Shown here one piece after another: positions 34,969 through 45,074 of a DNA stretch of 64,000 nucleotides (positions are counted from its first letter, which is position 1; each line of letters starts with the position of its first letter). Position numbers and translations under genes: made by a program. Below the pieces are notes generated by a model. It was not told the origin of the DNA. It made no database searches and saw only the letters and a list, made by a program, of their open reading frames with translations. The DNA comes from CAZIOH01 sp964540815 (lineage in GTDB: Bacteria > Myxococcota_A > Polyangia > Fen-1088): the NCBI GenBank assembly GCA_964540815.1, contig CAZIOH010000002.1, positions 62,001 to 126,000 of the forward strand. The letters run 5' to 3'.

Positions 34969-35856
34969 TCAGGAGGCGTCCGGATCGGCGCGGGCGTCGT
35001 CGGGCACCGGCCAGGGTGGCAGCGGGGGCAGCCCCAGCGTCTCGCGCACCGGGGCGAACGACCGACGGTGGATCGCGCAGGCCCCGAGCCTCTGCAGCGC
35101 CTCCACGTGCGCGCGCACCGGATAGCCCTTGTGCCGGGCGAAACCGTACCCGGGGTAGGTGAAGTCCAGCTCCATCATGCGGGCATCGCGGGCGGTCTTG
35201 GCCAGGATGGACGCGGCGGCGATGGACAGGCTCTTCGCGTCACCCTTGACGATCGGCTGCTGGGGGATGGTGAGGCCGCGAAGTCTCCTGCCGTCGACCA
35301 GCACCTGCTCGGGACGCTGGGAGAGGCCGGCCACCGCGCGGCGCATGGCCAGCAGCCCCGCCCAGTAGATGTTGAGGCGATCGATCTCCTCGACCTCCGC
35401 GAACGCCACCGAGAACGCCAGCGCGCTCTCGCGAATCAGGGGCGCCAGCCGCTCGCGCTCGCACGGGTCGAGCTTCTTCGAGTCATCCACGCCAGCCAGC
35501 CGGGCACCCCGCGGGAAGATCACCGCCGCTGCCGCCACCGGGCCAGCCAGCGGGCTCATCCCGGCCTCGTCCACCCCCGCCACGTAGGTCGTGCCACCTT
35601 CCCACAAGGCGGTCTCGAAGCGCAGCATGGTTCGCAACCGCTGCCCCTCGGCCCGGTTGGCGCGGCGCCGACGGGCCACCGCCTCCAGGATGGCGCGGGC
35701 CCCCGGACGACGATCGGCGCGCAGGGCGGCCTCGAGCGCCGCGGACAGCGGGCGCCGCTCATCGACGTGCCTTTGGCGCAGCTCCGCCAGCGGCGCCAGC
35801 TCGGCCGGTTCGGTCGGCCCGGTCGACCCGGGCGGCTCGGAGCGTCGTCTCCCCAC
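34969..35856 (-). CDS. rnhB: Ribonuclease HII
   Basis: 295 residues from GTG 35856, three bases after the MAPEG gene stop. The first 75 residues are a charged helical extension. The catalytic core has YVAGVDEAGMSPLAGPV (Asp-Glu), DSKKL, VLVDGRRL (Asp) and ASILAKTARDARM (Asp), giving the DEDD set. The enzyme removes ribonucleotides from DNA and RNA primers. The motif after DEAG, usually GRG and involved in recognising the RNA-DNA junction, reads GMS here. It lies in a minus-strand run with MAPEG and patatin genes. Confidence 0.93.
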   Translation of the reverse strand: MGRRRSEPPGSTGPTEPAELAPLAELRQRHVDERRPLSAALEAALRADRRPGARAILEAVARRRRANRAEGQRLRTMLRFETALWEGGTTYVAGVDEAGMSPLAGPVAAAAVIFPRGARLAGVDDSKKLDPCERERLAPLIRESALAFSVAFAEVEEIDRLNIYWAGLLAMRRAVAGLSQRPEQVLVDGRRLRGLTIPQQPIVKGDAKSLSIAAASILAKTARDARMMELDFTYPGYGFARHKGYPVRAHVEALQRLGACAIHRRSFAPVRETLGLPPLPPWPVPDDARADPDAS

Positions 35857-35859
35857 GGG

Positions 35860-36276
35860 TCAGAACACCGTCCGGAGAAAGCGGATCCAGAGCGCCACCA
35901 GCACGAAGTTGCTGGCCGCGAAGGCGAGCAGCCGATGCGGGATGCGGTTCGTCGTCAGGTGAATGAGCGAGTGCGCGAGGCGCAGCCCCACGTAGACCCA
36001 GGCCAGGGTGACCACGCCGCGCGTGACGTGGTGGATGGTGTAAAAGCCGAGGCAGGCCACGTAGAACAGCACCGGCGCTTCGAGCAGGTTCATGAGGTTC
36101 CGGTTGGGAAGGCTGACGTCTGGTGGGACCTCCGCGCTCTCCCCGTAGAGGAAGGCCCTCGGCGACACCCGTCTTCCGCGAACCGCCCGGATCCGCGAGA
36201 TCCCCGTCAGCAAGAAGACCACGAGGGTCCACATCGCCAGCACTCCGACCGGGCGGAATATCGCCTCGCTTGACAC
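35860..36276 (-). CDS. MAPEG-family membrane protein
   Basis: 138 residues with four predicted helices. GTG 36276 gives the usual family start IFRPVGVLAMWTLVVFLLTG. Motifs PNRNLMNLLEAPVLFYVACLGFY and LAWVYVGLRLAHSLIHLTTNRIPHRLLAF are those of MAPEG proteins, which include glutathione-dependent membrane enzymes in eukaryotes; bacterial members are mostly uncharacterised. It sits between the patatin gene (11 bp upstream) and the RNase HII gene (3 bp downstream), so the three likely share a transcript. Confidence 0.88.
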   Translation of the reverse strand: MSSEAIFRPVGVLAMWTLVVFLLTGISRIRAVRGRRVSPRAFLYGESAEVPPDVSLPNRNLMNLLEAPVLFYVACLGFYTIHHVTRGVVTLAWVYVGLRLAHSLIHLTTNRIPHRLLAFAASNFVLVALWIRFLRTVF

Positions 36277-36286
36277 CCGGACGAGT

Positions 36287-37084
36287 CTATACGCCCGGGC
36301 CCGGAGCCGACAGGGAGGAGCCCCCCGGCGGCTGACCGGTCCGCCCCGCCCCGAGGCCGGCGGGGAGGGAGAGCGCGCGCCGCATGGCCTCGGCCGCGCG
36401 CCGCATCGCCTCGGCGCCCCGCTCGAGGCGGAACGGGTTCGGGCGCGGCAGCCCTTCGACCGAGACGATCTGGGTCTCGGGGCGGGTCGGGAGGCGCAAG
36501 GCGGGGCTGTTTCGCCGCCGCCAGGGCGAGCGCGATGGCAGGTGATGGTAGAGGAGCCGCTCCCCGGGGGCGACGCCCGCGAGCCCGGGCCGGTCCAGGA
36601 TCCCTCCGTCGAGGTAGAACCGGCGCCCGATGCGCACGGGCTGAAAGAGGATCGGCAGCGCGCAGGACGCATGCAGAGCCGTCGCCAGCTCTCCGCTCCG
36701 CAGAACCGCCGTGCGCAGGGCGCCAAGGTCGAACACCGAGACGGCGAGCGGCACCCGGCACTCCGCGAAGGTCCTCCCCTCGACCAGCGCCTCGAGCCGG
36801 GACCGGAAGAGCGCTCCTCGCAGCAGACCGAGCCCGGGCCGCACGTCCCAGAAGTGGGGACGGCGCAGGGCCAGGAGCTCGTCGCAGATGTGCCGCGCGG
36901 AGACGCCGGCGGCCCAGAGCCCGCCCACCAGCGCCCCCGCGCTGGAGCCGCACACACGCGCGGGCAGGAGACCTTCCTCCTCCAGGACCGCGAGGACACC
37001 ACCGTGCGCGAAGAAGCCGAAGAACCCCGACGACATGGCCAGCGTGAACGGCTCCTCGCCCAGCCACTCGCGGAGGGTCGGCAT
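36287..37084 (-). CDS. Patatin-like phospholipase
   Basis: 265 residues from ATG 37084. It has the oxyanion-type FFAHGGVLAVLEEEGLLP, the nucleophile elbow GSSAG and the catalytic Asp in FYLDGGILDRPG, giving the Ser-Asp dyad of patatins. There is no signal peptide. The C-terminus (about 225-265) is Arg/Ala/Gly-rich and probably disordered. It likely hydrolyses membrane lipids or acyl esters in the cytoplasm. It ends 8 bp upstream of the secreted HExxE protein stop region on the same strand and is followed by MAPEG. Confidence 0.9.
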   Translation of the reverse strand: MPTLREWLGEEPFTLAMSSGFFGFFAHGGVLAVLEEEGLLPARVCGSSAGALVGGLWAAGVSARHICDELLALRRPHFWDVRPGLGLLRGALFRSRLEALVEGRTFAECRVPLAVSVFDLGALRTAVLRSGELATALHASCALPILFQPVRIGRRFYLDGGILDRPGLAGVAPGERLLYHHLPSRSPWRRRNSPALRLPTRPETQIVSVEGLPRPNPFRLERGAEAMRRAAEAMRRALSLPAGLGAGRTGQPPGGSSLSAPGPGV

Positions 37085-37092
37085 CGAAGCGA

Positions 37093-38433
37093 TCAGAGCC
37101 CGGAGGGCACGCACTGCGGCTGCAGCAGGCTCGGGGACAGCGCCGTCAGCACCGTCTCGTCGGGGAAGCTGTAGGCGCCGAGGTTGGCCGGGGATGGGCT
37201 CTGAAACGCGAACCACGGGAGCAGGGCCTCGTTCTGTGGGTGGTAGGTGCGCCCGTGCATCGAGGCGGGGAAGACGGCCTGGCTCAGCACCTCGAGGACG
37301 TCCCCGCTCTCGAGGTTGTCCTGGCAGAGCTGGGCCCCGGAGAGGGGGTCGCTCGACAGCCACCAGGGGGTCGTGTTGTCGCCGAAGGGATCGTTGAAGA
37401 TCTCCGACATCTCGTGGCTGATGGCGGTGACGTCCCCGAACCCCCCCGAGAACAGCCCGTTGGTGATCCAGCTGGCGTAGTTGGTGACGTAGCGCCGTTC
37501 CCGGTTCCCGTTCTTGAGGTCGCCCGGCTCGGAGTCGTACGAGTGAAAGCCGAGGATGCAGCAATTGCTGAGGTCACCGTCGTAGAGGAAGACGTTGTTG
37601 AACAGGAAGGTCGAGATGTCGTGGGTGGTGATGTCGCCGGCCAGCTCGGCGGCGCCGACGACGGTGGTGTCGTCGACCGGAGAGGTGGGGGGAAACAGCA
37701 ACCCGACGAAGGCGTTGACGTCCACGAGCGCCGCCACCGGACGACCCGCGTCGTCGGCGAACGCGAACCAGGACCCGAAGGGGATCCGCATCCGTCGGCC
37801 GCACTTTGTCTCCGGGGTCAAGGTGACGTGCCAGGCGTCGTCGGCGCCCTGATGCAGGCGATCCCAGAACTGGGCGCGCATCATCTGATCGTTGAACTGC
37901 CCCGTGCCCGACGTGTACGTGAACGGCTGGTAGACGGGAGAGTTGGTGACGGTCTTGGCGAGCGATGTGTCCGAGGTGAGCGTCAACGGCGGCCCGGCGA
38001 TGGTGGCGACCTGGCCGTCCGGCCCGAGCAGGTCGACGGTGACGGGCACGATGGGGGCAGGGATCGCGGTCTTGCGGCAGGATTCCGGCGCGGTCCCGAC
38101 CATGGTGTAGGGCCACCTCGACTGCGGGTTGCCGCCGGAATCGAATCCCGGCGTCGTGAACTGTCCCGACCAGAAGGGGATGGTGTCGAAAGCCGGCGGG
38201 ATCGCCGCTGTTCGAAGCAGGGTCGAGGCCGCGGCGCCGCCCGGGCTCTTCTTGCTCCCGGCTCTTCCTTCGAGCTCGACCGAGCGCGCGGTTCGCGGCT
38301 GGACCTGCCGCAGAAAGCTGAGAGGCAAGATGGCGGAACGAACCGAGCTCTGCGCCAGCGCGGCTCCGGGGGACGCGGCCGCGAGCGCCCAGAAGGTCAT
38401 GGTTCCCAAGATGGTGGTTCGGACGTTTCGCAA
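37093..38433 (-). CDS. Secreted protein with HExxE motif, unknown function
   Basis: 446 residues. TTG 38433 is chosen because GGAGGAGGG lies seven bases before it and it is followed by a proper signal peptide (MTFWALAAASPGAALA). The mature protein has no family I can name. Notable segments are FTYTSGTGQFNDQMMRAQFWDRLHQG, FLYDGDLSNCCILGFHSYDSEPGD, YVTNYASWITNGLFSGGFGDVTAISHEMSEIFNDPFGDN and YHPQNEALLPWFAFQSPSPANLGAYSFP. The HEMSE motif in a helix-like setting, followed by an Asp-Pro, could be a zinc-binding site of a metalloprotease-like protein. That is inference. Confidence 0.7.
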   Translation of the reverse strand: MRNVRTTILGTMTFWALAAASPGAALAQSSVRSAILPLSFLRQVQPRTARSVELEGRAGSKKSPGGAAASTLLRTAAIPPAFDTIPFWSGQFTTPGFDSGGNPQSRWPYTMVGTAPESCRKTAIPAPIVPVTVDLLGPDGQVATIAGPPLTLTSDTSLAKTVTNSPVYQPFTYTSGTGQFNDQMMRAQFWDRLHQGADDAWHVTLTPETKCGRRMRIPFGSWFAFADDAGRPVAALVDVNAFVGLLFPPTSPVDDTTVVGAAELAGDITTHDISTFLFNNVFLYDGDLSNCCILGFHSYDSEPGDLKNGNRERRYVTNYASWITNGLFSGGFGDVTAISHEMSEIFNDPFGDNTTPWWLSSDPLSGAQLCQDNLESGDVLEVLSQAVFPASMHGRTYHPQNEALLPWFAFQSPSPANLGAYSFPDETVLTALSPSLLQPQCVPSGL

Positions 38434-38599
38434 ATCGTTACCCTCCTCCAGACTGACGTGACCGCGGGATCGAAGCTCATCCGTACCGCGACACCAGCGC
38501 CGCCGTACCCCGGGATCCTCTGGCCTGCAGCGTGTGCAACCCACATGCCCAGGTGATGTCGGAGAATACCGCAGGGACCGTCGGGCCCGGGATCACAAG

Positions 38600-38645
38600 T
38601 TGCGCAAGGTCGATGCTCGACTCGCGCAAAACGAACGTTGCGCAA
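38600..38645. promoter_or_regulatory. Repeated TTGCGCAA palindromes in a divergent promoter region
   Basis: TTGCGCAA occurs at 38600-38607 and 38638-38645, and the half-site GCGCAA at 38624-38629; the last two form GCGCAA-N8-TTGCGC. They lie in the 320-bp gap between the divergent genes at 38433 (minus) and 38754 (plus). Repeated perfect palindromes in a divergent promoter suggest operators for a dimeric regulator. The regulator is not identified, and no gene was seen in the rest of the gap. Confidence 0.45.
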
Positions 38646-38753
38646 CGGAGGGCAGGACCAATCGACATCTGCTGGAAATAGGGCACTCCGCAGAGGGATC
38701 CCACCTCAAGGGTTGGGGCTCACTGCCGATTGACTGACTCCAGCATTCGAGTC

Positions 38754-39845
38754 ATGGACGCCCAAACCACACGATCGACGAACCAATCCCGCCAACCCCG
38801 CGCCAGCACCAAGCGAGGTGGCGCGGGTCGCGGGACCAAGCGAGCCGCCTCCGCGATCTTGACGGCGTGCCTGCTCGGCTCGTGCGGTGAGTCGACCTAC
38901 GAGCGGTTGTCGGTCCTCGGTGGATCGACCGACGCGCAGGTCGGCGCCATCAAGGTATTCGGGGATGCCTCGGTCGCGCCGACGACCGAGCCGACGACGG
39001 TGACGGGCGGAGCCGTCGCCGGCGCGGGTGGGTCGGACCTCCTCGGCGCTCCCGGTGTGGGCGGGGCCGGGGAGACCACGTCGGGCCCGGGCGGCGGCGT
39101 GAGTGCGCCGGACACCGGAGGCAGCGGCGGCACTGGTGGATCGTCTCCGCCGTCGACCGTCGACTCCGGCTCGCCTGCCAGCGGCGGGAACGGCGCGGGC
39201 GGCATGCGGTCCACTGGGTCCGGGGGGGCCAGCTCCACCGGAGGCATGGCCCCCGGGACCGGCGGCACCGGGACCGGCGGCACCGGGACCGGCGGCACCG
39301 GGACCGGCGGCGCGCAGAGCGGCGGGGCCACCGTGGTCTCTTCGGGAGGCGTCACCGGCTCGGGCGGCGCGGGAACCGGGGGGACCGTCGTGATCTCGGA
39401 TCCCGCCCACTACAACTTCGAAGCATCGAACCAGGGCTGGGCCATCGCCACCGGGACCGAGCCCTTCACCAGCATCGCGCGCAGCACGACCCAGCACTTC
39501 GCCGGCGCTGCCTCCCTGGCCGGCACCCTGAGCGCGGTCGCGGCCAAGAACTACTTCCTCGAGGTCGCCCCCCCCGTCCCCGCCATCCCCGTCAACGCGA
39601 CGGTCACCTTCCACGTCTTCGTTCCGGCGGCGGCGCAGCTCACCACCCTCCGGGCTTACGTGCTGAGCGACGCGTTCGCCCTGGTGTACACCGATGCGCC
39701 GGGCGCAAGCCTCAGGCGGGATGCGTGGACCACCATGACCCTCACGGTGCCGCCGAGCGCGACCAGCGTGATCCGGCTCGGGGTCAAGCTCATCTCCTCG
39801 GGCACCTGGACCGGGACCGTCTACGTCGACAGCATCGACTGGTAG
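38754..39845 (+). CDS. Lipoprotein with Gly-rich linker and C-terminal jelly-roll-like domain (copy 1)
   Basis: 363 residues from ATG 38754; TTG 38730 is also possible. A basic start (RRxxK-like) and hydrophobic stretch end at LLGSC as lipobox. Then about 150 residues of Gly/Thr/Ser/Pro linker include three exact 15-bp DNA repeats (39261-39305). The C-terminal domain (about 215-363) reads YNFEASNQGWAIATG, FAGAASLAGTLSA, NATVTFHVFVPAAAQLTTLRAYV, DAWTTMTLTVP and TVYVDSIDW. That pattern fits carbohydrate-binding jelly-roll modules. The same domain ends the protein at 48843-49841. Confidence 0.75.
   Translation: MDAQTTRSTNQSRQPRASTKRGGAGRGTKRAASAILTACLLGSCGESTYERLSVLGGSTDAQVGAIKVFGDASVAPTTEPTTVTGGAVAGAGGSDLLGAPGVGGAGETTSGPGGGVSAPDTGGSGGTGGSSPPSTVDSGSPASGGNGAGGMRSTGSGGASSTGGMAPGTGGTGTGGTGTGGTGTGGAQSGGATVVSSGGVTGSGGAGTGGTVVISDPAHYNFEASNQGWAIATGTEPFTSIARSTTQHFAGAASLAGTLSAVAAKNYFLEVAPPVPAIPVNATVTFHVFVPAAAQLTTLRAYVLSDAFALVYTDAPGASLRRDAWTTMTLTVPPSATSVIRLGVKLISSGTWTGTVYVDSIDW
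39261..39305 (+). repeat. Three exact 15-bp in-frame repeats in a lipoprotein linker
   Basis: ggcggcaccgggacc is repeated at 39261, 39276 and 39291, encoding Gly-Gly-Thr-Gly-Thr. The copies are identical, which points to recent expansion. Confidence 0.9.
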
Positions 39846-39868
39846 ACGGTCGATCGCGTGCTTCGGGT

Positions 39869-40690
39869 TCAGCCTTCGGGGGGCTCCGGGGCGACGACGT
39901 CCGGCGCGGCCTCGACGGGGGCCGGGCTCGTACGGGGCGCGCCCGGTGCTGACGGTCGACCGAACCAGGGTAGATCGGGGAGCTCGCGGAAGACCTGGCG
40001 GACGCCGGCGCTCCACGCCGTGCTCAGCGCCTTGAAGTAGGCGTCTCCCGCGTCGAAGCGGTGACGAATGCGCAGCTCCAGGCTGTCCCGCTCGTAGCAG
40101 ACGACGTCGATGGGCATCCCCACCGACAGGTTGCTCCGCATGGTCGAGTCGAAGGAGACCAGCACGCACTTGGTGGCCTCCGCCAGGCTGGTCGCGCGGG
40201 AGATCACGCGATCGATGATGGGCTTGCCGTACTTGGCCTCACCGGTCTGAAGGAAGGGTGTCTCCTCCCCGGCTTCGATGAAGTTTCCTTCCGCGTAGAT
40301 CCGGAAGAGGCGAGGCGGCTCGCCCTTGATCTGGCCACCCAGGATGAACGAGGCGTTGAACGAGACCGGTCCGCCCTCGAGGAACGGCGCGTCCCGACGT
40401 TCGATGTCCCGGACCGCATCGGAGACCAGCACCGCCACGTCGAACATCGTCCGGGCGGTGAGCAGGTTCGGACGGTCGCCGGCCACCGCGGCGCGCTGCC
40501 TGAGAACGCCGATCACGGCCTGGGTTCCAGCCAGGTTGCCCGAGCTGAGGAGGATGAGGACCCGATCGCCCGCCCGTTCGAAGACGGTCATCTTGCAGAA
40601 CTTGGCGATGTTGTCGACCCCGGCGTTGGTGCGCGAGTCCGAGGCGAAGACCAACCCATCATCGAGCAAGACTCCCACACAGTACGTCAT
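39869..40690 (-). CDS. Anbu-type proteasome-related peptidase
   Basis: 273 residues from ATG 40690. Removal of Met exposes Thr1 in the start MTYCVG, and Asp17 (FASDSRTNAG) and Lys32 (counted from Thr1) complete the N-terminal nucleophile site of the proteasome/HslV family. The rest (SFNASFILGGQIKGEPPRLFRIYAEGNFI, TKCVLVSFDSTMRSNLSVGMPIDVVCYE) is the Anbu pattern, the bacterial group that forms open-ring or helical assemblies. The C-terminal 35 residues are Pro/Ala-rich. Anbu is usually encoded with ATP-grasp, alpha-E and transglutaminase-like genes; none is present here. Confidence 0.9.
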   Translation of the reverse strand: MTYCVGVLLDDGLVFASDSRTNAGVDNIAKFCKMTVFERAGDRVLILLSSGNLAGTQAVIGVLRQRAAVAGDRPNLLTARTMFDVAVLVSDAVRDIERRDAPFLEGGPVSFNASFILGGQIKGEPPRLFRIYAEGNFIEAGEETPFLQTGEAKYGKPIIDRVISRATSLAEATKCVLVSFDSTMRSNLSVGMPIDVVCYERDSLELRIRHRFDAGDAYFKALSTAWSAGVRQVFRELPDLPWFGRPSAPGAPRTSPAPVEAAPDVVAPEPPEG

Positions 40691-40852
40691 TCAGGCAGCT
40701 CGTCCGACCACGAGGCTCTTCGCAGCATCTTGCTCACGCCGCCACTCTATCGCGTCGCGGGTGTCCGGCGCGAATGCGTTCCGCTCCTTACGGAGGTCGC
40801 GCGGGTCAGCAATGAGCTTGCCTCGACCGGGCCATCCTGGGAAGGTCGGACC

Positions 40853-42106
40853 ATGCCGATGCCGACGATGCGAAGCGGAGTCGTTCTCTCCATCCTGCGC
40901 TCCATCGGGTGCTCCATGCGGTGCTGCTTGCCGGCGCCCGCGATGGTGGCAGTCCTGGCCGGAGGCCTCGTCGCGTGCTCGGGCAGTTCGAGCAATCCGC
41001 CCGCCACGTCGTCGCCCGGCACTGGCGGTCAGGTGCCTTCGACGGGCTCGGGGGGGGCGGCCACGGGCGGCACGGCCGCGCCCGCAGGCTCGGGAGGTAC
41101 GGTGGCGGCGGGCTCTGGGGGAGCGAGCACCGCGGGCACGGGGGGGACCGGCGGGGCCTCGTCGTCCGGCTCGGGTGGTGGTCCCGTCGCCTCGGGCGGG
41201 GCCGGACCGGCGGGGACCGGAGGCGGAACCGCCCCGGGAACCGGCGGCGGTCTGGCCGGCAAGAGCGGGGGCGGTGGAAGCGTCGCCGGCGCGACCGGAG
41301 GCGCGGGCGGCGGCACCGGTCCGGGCGCGGGGGGCGACGGCTTCGTCGATCTCTTCAACGGCACCGACCTGACGGGCTTCAACGTCTACAAGGCCACCAC
41401 CGCCGCGAACAACGCGCCCGGGATGCTGCTGACCGGCGCCGACGCGCAGGCGATCTTCAAGCCCGAGAACGGGACCATCCACGTCTACGCGGATCAGGCC
41501 GACAAGTCCTTGCAGTATCACTACCTCCTGCAGACGGTCAACCCGTACGCGAACTTCAACGTGTCGTGGGAGTACAAGTGGGGCACCAAGAAGTTCGCGC
41601 TCGACGCCACGGGCAAGGGCACCGACCTCGTGGCGTACCCGCGCGATGCTGGCGTGCTCTGGTACATCCACGGCGACAAGACCCAGATCTGGCCCTCGTC
41701 CATCGAGTTCCAGAACAAGTGGGGCACCACCGGCGACATCTTTGCCCTCTACGCCCAGTGCAAGTCGCTCGGGATGCCGAACAACCTGACGCAGTATGCG
41801 CCGGCCTCCGCCGGGGGCGTTTCCACCACCGTGATCGGTGGGTTGACGCAGCACAAGCGGAGCGACGACTTCGAGACGCCAGGCGTGGGCGCCGACGCGT
41901 CCAACGGCGGGGGGTCGGACTGGAACACCTGCCTGCTCTCGGTCACCGCCGGGACGTCCACCTACACCGTCAACGGACACGTGGTGAACGGGACCCTCGG
42001 GGTCATGGACTCGTCGGGCAAGCCGGTGACGTCTGGTTACCTCGCCTGGCAAGGCGAGCAGGCCGAGGTCTACTACCGCAACCTCCGCATCCAGGTCCTG
42101 CCGTGA
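40853..42106 (+). CDS. DUF1080 (3-keto-disaccharide hydrolase-like) lipoprotein
   Basis: 417 residues from ATG 40853, with GGAAGG about seven bases before it. A long signal region ends at the lipobox LVAC, then comes about 125 residues of Gly/Ala/Ser/Thr linker. The DUF1080 domain (about 165-417) starts FVDLFNGTDLTGFNVY and includes IHVYADQADKSLQYHYLLQTVNPYANFNVSWEYKWG and AGVLWYIHGDKTQIWPSSIEFQ, and ends AWQGEQAEVYYRNLRIQVLP. DUF1080 is a concanavalin-like fold, with members acting on 3-keto sugars. Anchored outside, it may bind or cleave oligosaccharides. It is divergent from the Anbu gene. Confidence 0.85.
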   Translation: MPMPTMRSGVVLSILRSIGCSMRCCLPAPAMVAVLAGGLVACSGSSSNPPATSSPGTGGQVPSTGSGGAATGGTAAPAGSGGTVAAGSGGASTAGTGGTGGASSSGSGGGPVASGGAGPAGTGGGTAPGTGGGLAGKSGGGGSVAGATGGAGGGTGPGAGGDGFVDLFNGTDLTGFNVYKATTAANNAPGMLLTGADAQAIFKPENGTIHVYADQADKSLQYHYLLQTVNPYANFNVSWEYKWGTKKFALDATGKGTDLVAYPRDAGVLWYIHGDKTQIWPSSIEFQNKWGTTGDIFALYAQCKSLGMPNNLTQYAPASAGGVSTTVIGGLTQHKRSDDFETPGVGADASNGGGSDWNTCLLSVTAGTSTYTVNGHVVNGTLGVMDSSGKPVTSGYLAWQGEQAEVYYRNLRIQVLP

Positions 42107-42151
42107 CCTAGTTAACCCGTCCTCGTCCTCGTCGCCGTCGCCGTTCCCAGC

Positions 42152-43398
42152 CTAGACGAGACCGAGGTCCACCGACGCTGCCCCCGGGAAGATCTTCTCG
42201 AGATCGTCCTCCGACAGTCCCCACATCCGCGCGAACACGCCCCCGAGCAGCCCCCGCACGTCCGTCAGGACCGGATACTCGCGATCGTGCGAGAGCGTCG
42301 CGCGCGTGACCTCGATCTGGGGGCCCGCCACTTTCCCACCCCGCACGCCGCCCCCGAGGATCCAGTAGGTCGACCCATGCCCGTGGTCGGTGCCCTTGTT
42401 GCCATTTTCCCGGAACGTCCGACCAAACTCGGAGATCACCACCACCACGGTGTCTCGCCACCGTGGGCCGAGCTCCTCGGCCAGCGCCACCAGGCCCCGT
42501 CCGAGGCTCTCGAGGTTGGTGGCGAGCGCGCCCTCGGCGCCCCCCTCGCCGACGTGGGTGTCCCAGCCGCCGACGTCGACGAAGCCGAGCCGGTAGGTGT
42601 CCCGCATGAGGTGACCGATGCGGCGGGCTTCTTGCTCGAAGCCCTTGGGGTTGACCGATCCTCGGTTCGCGTCGCGGAGCTCCTGCTCGAGCTCGCGGGC
42701 GACCAGGTGCCGCACCTCGAGCCCGTCGCTGACGGCGGCCTCGAGTGGCTGGCCCTTGTACATGCTGGCCAGGATGGCCGACTGCCGTTCGTCGAAGGGA
42801 GGCGCCGCCAGCCGTCGGAGCGAGATGTTCGGCACGCTCGCGCCCTGGAAGCAGCGGGGCAGGGCGTCGGTGAAGGCGATCGGCGCCGCGCCCGTGACCA
42901 CGCTCGACAGGCGGGCCAGGAACCCCGAGCGAAAGTCTCGGCCCCCGACGAGCGGCTGTCCCCGTTCGATGTGGTCCTGGGTCTCGAAGTGGCTGCGGGA
43001 GAGATCCTCGGTACCGGCGAATGGCACGAAGGCCACCTGGCCCTTGGCGAACAGCGCTCCCATCGTGGGTCGCAAGGCGGGGGCGAGCGCCCAGCTGTCG
43101 TCAAGCCGCAGGGCCCCCGGCCGCGGCGCCGCCTCTCGCGGTGCCCCGGTCGCGTCCGTCGGCTCCGGACGGGCGATCGCGATGGTCGGTCGGGCCTCGT
43201 AGTAGAAGTCGCTCGCGAACGGGACGATGGCATTGGCGCAGTCGTAGCCGCCGCGCAGGAAGACCAGCAAGAGCCCGGGCGAGCGCGGGGCGCCCGCCGC
43301 CAGGGCCCCGCCCGCATGCAGCGAGAGGAGCGAACCCGCGCCCGCCGCGCGCTGCAACACCTGCCGCCGGGTGTACCGGGCCGTCTTCATCTTCATCT

Positions 43399-43402
<4 letters not shown>
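42152..43402 (-). CDS. DUF1501 protein, Tat-exported
   Basis: 416 residues from ATG 43402. The start MKMKMKTARYTRRQVLQRAAGAGSLL contains a 6-bp DNA repeat (ttcatc) and a twin-arginine-like signal. DUF1501 motifs follow: LLLVFLRGGYDCANAIVPF, RSHFETQDHIERG, FVDVGGWDTHVGEGG and VVISEFGRTFRENGNKGTDHGHGSTYWILGGGVRGGKV, the last carrying the metal-site pattern of sulfatase/alkaline-phosphatase relatives. It overlaps the DUF1800 gene by ATGA at 43399-43402. DUF1501 and DUF1800 are a frequent, uncharacterised exported pair. Confidence 0.92.
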
Positions 43403-44994
<1,592 letters not shown>

Positions 44995-45074
44995 GGGATG
45001 AATCGAGCTTGGGGGAGGACGGGCGGAAATGCGACTCGCTCGAGGCGGCGTGTACGTGACGGCAGTTCCTGTCC

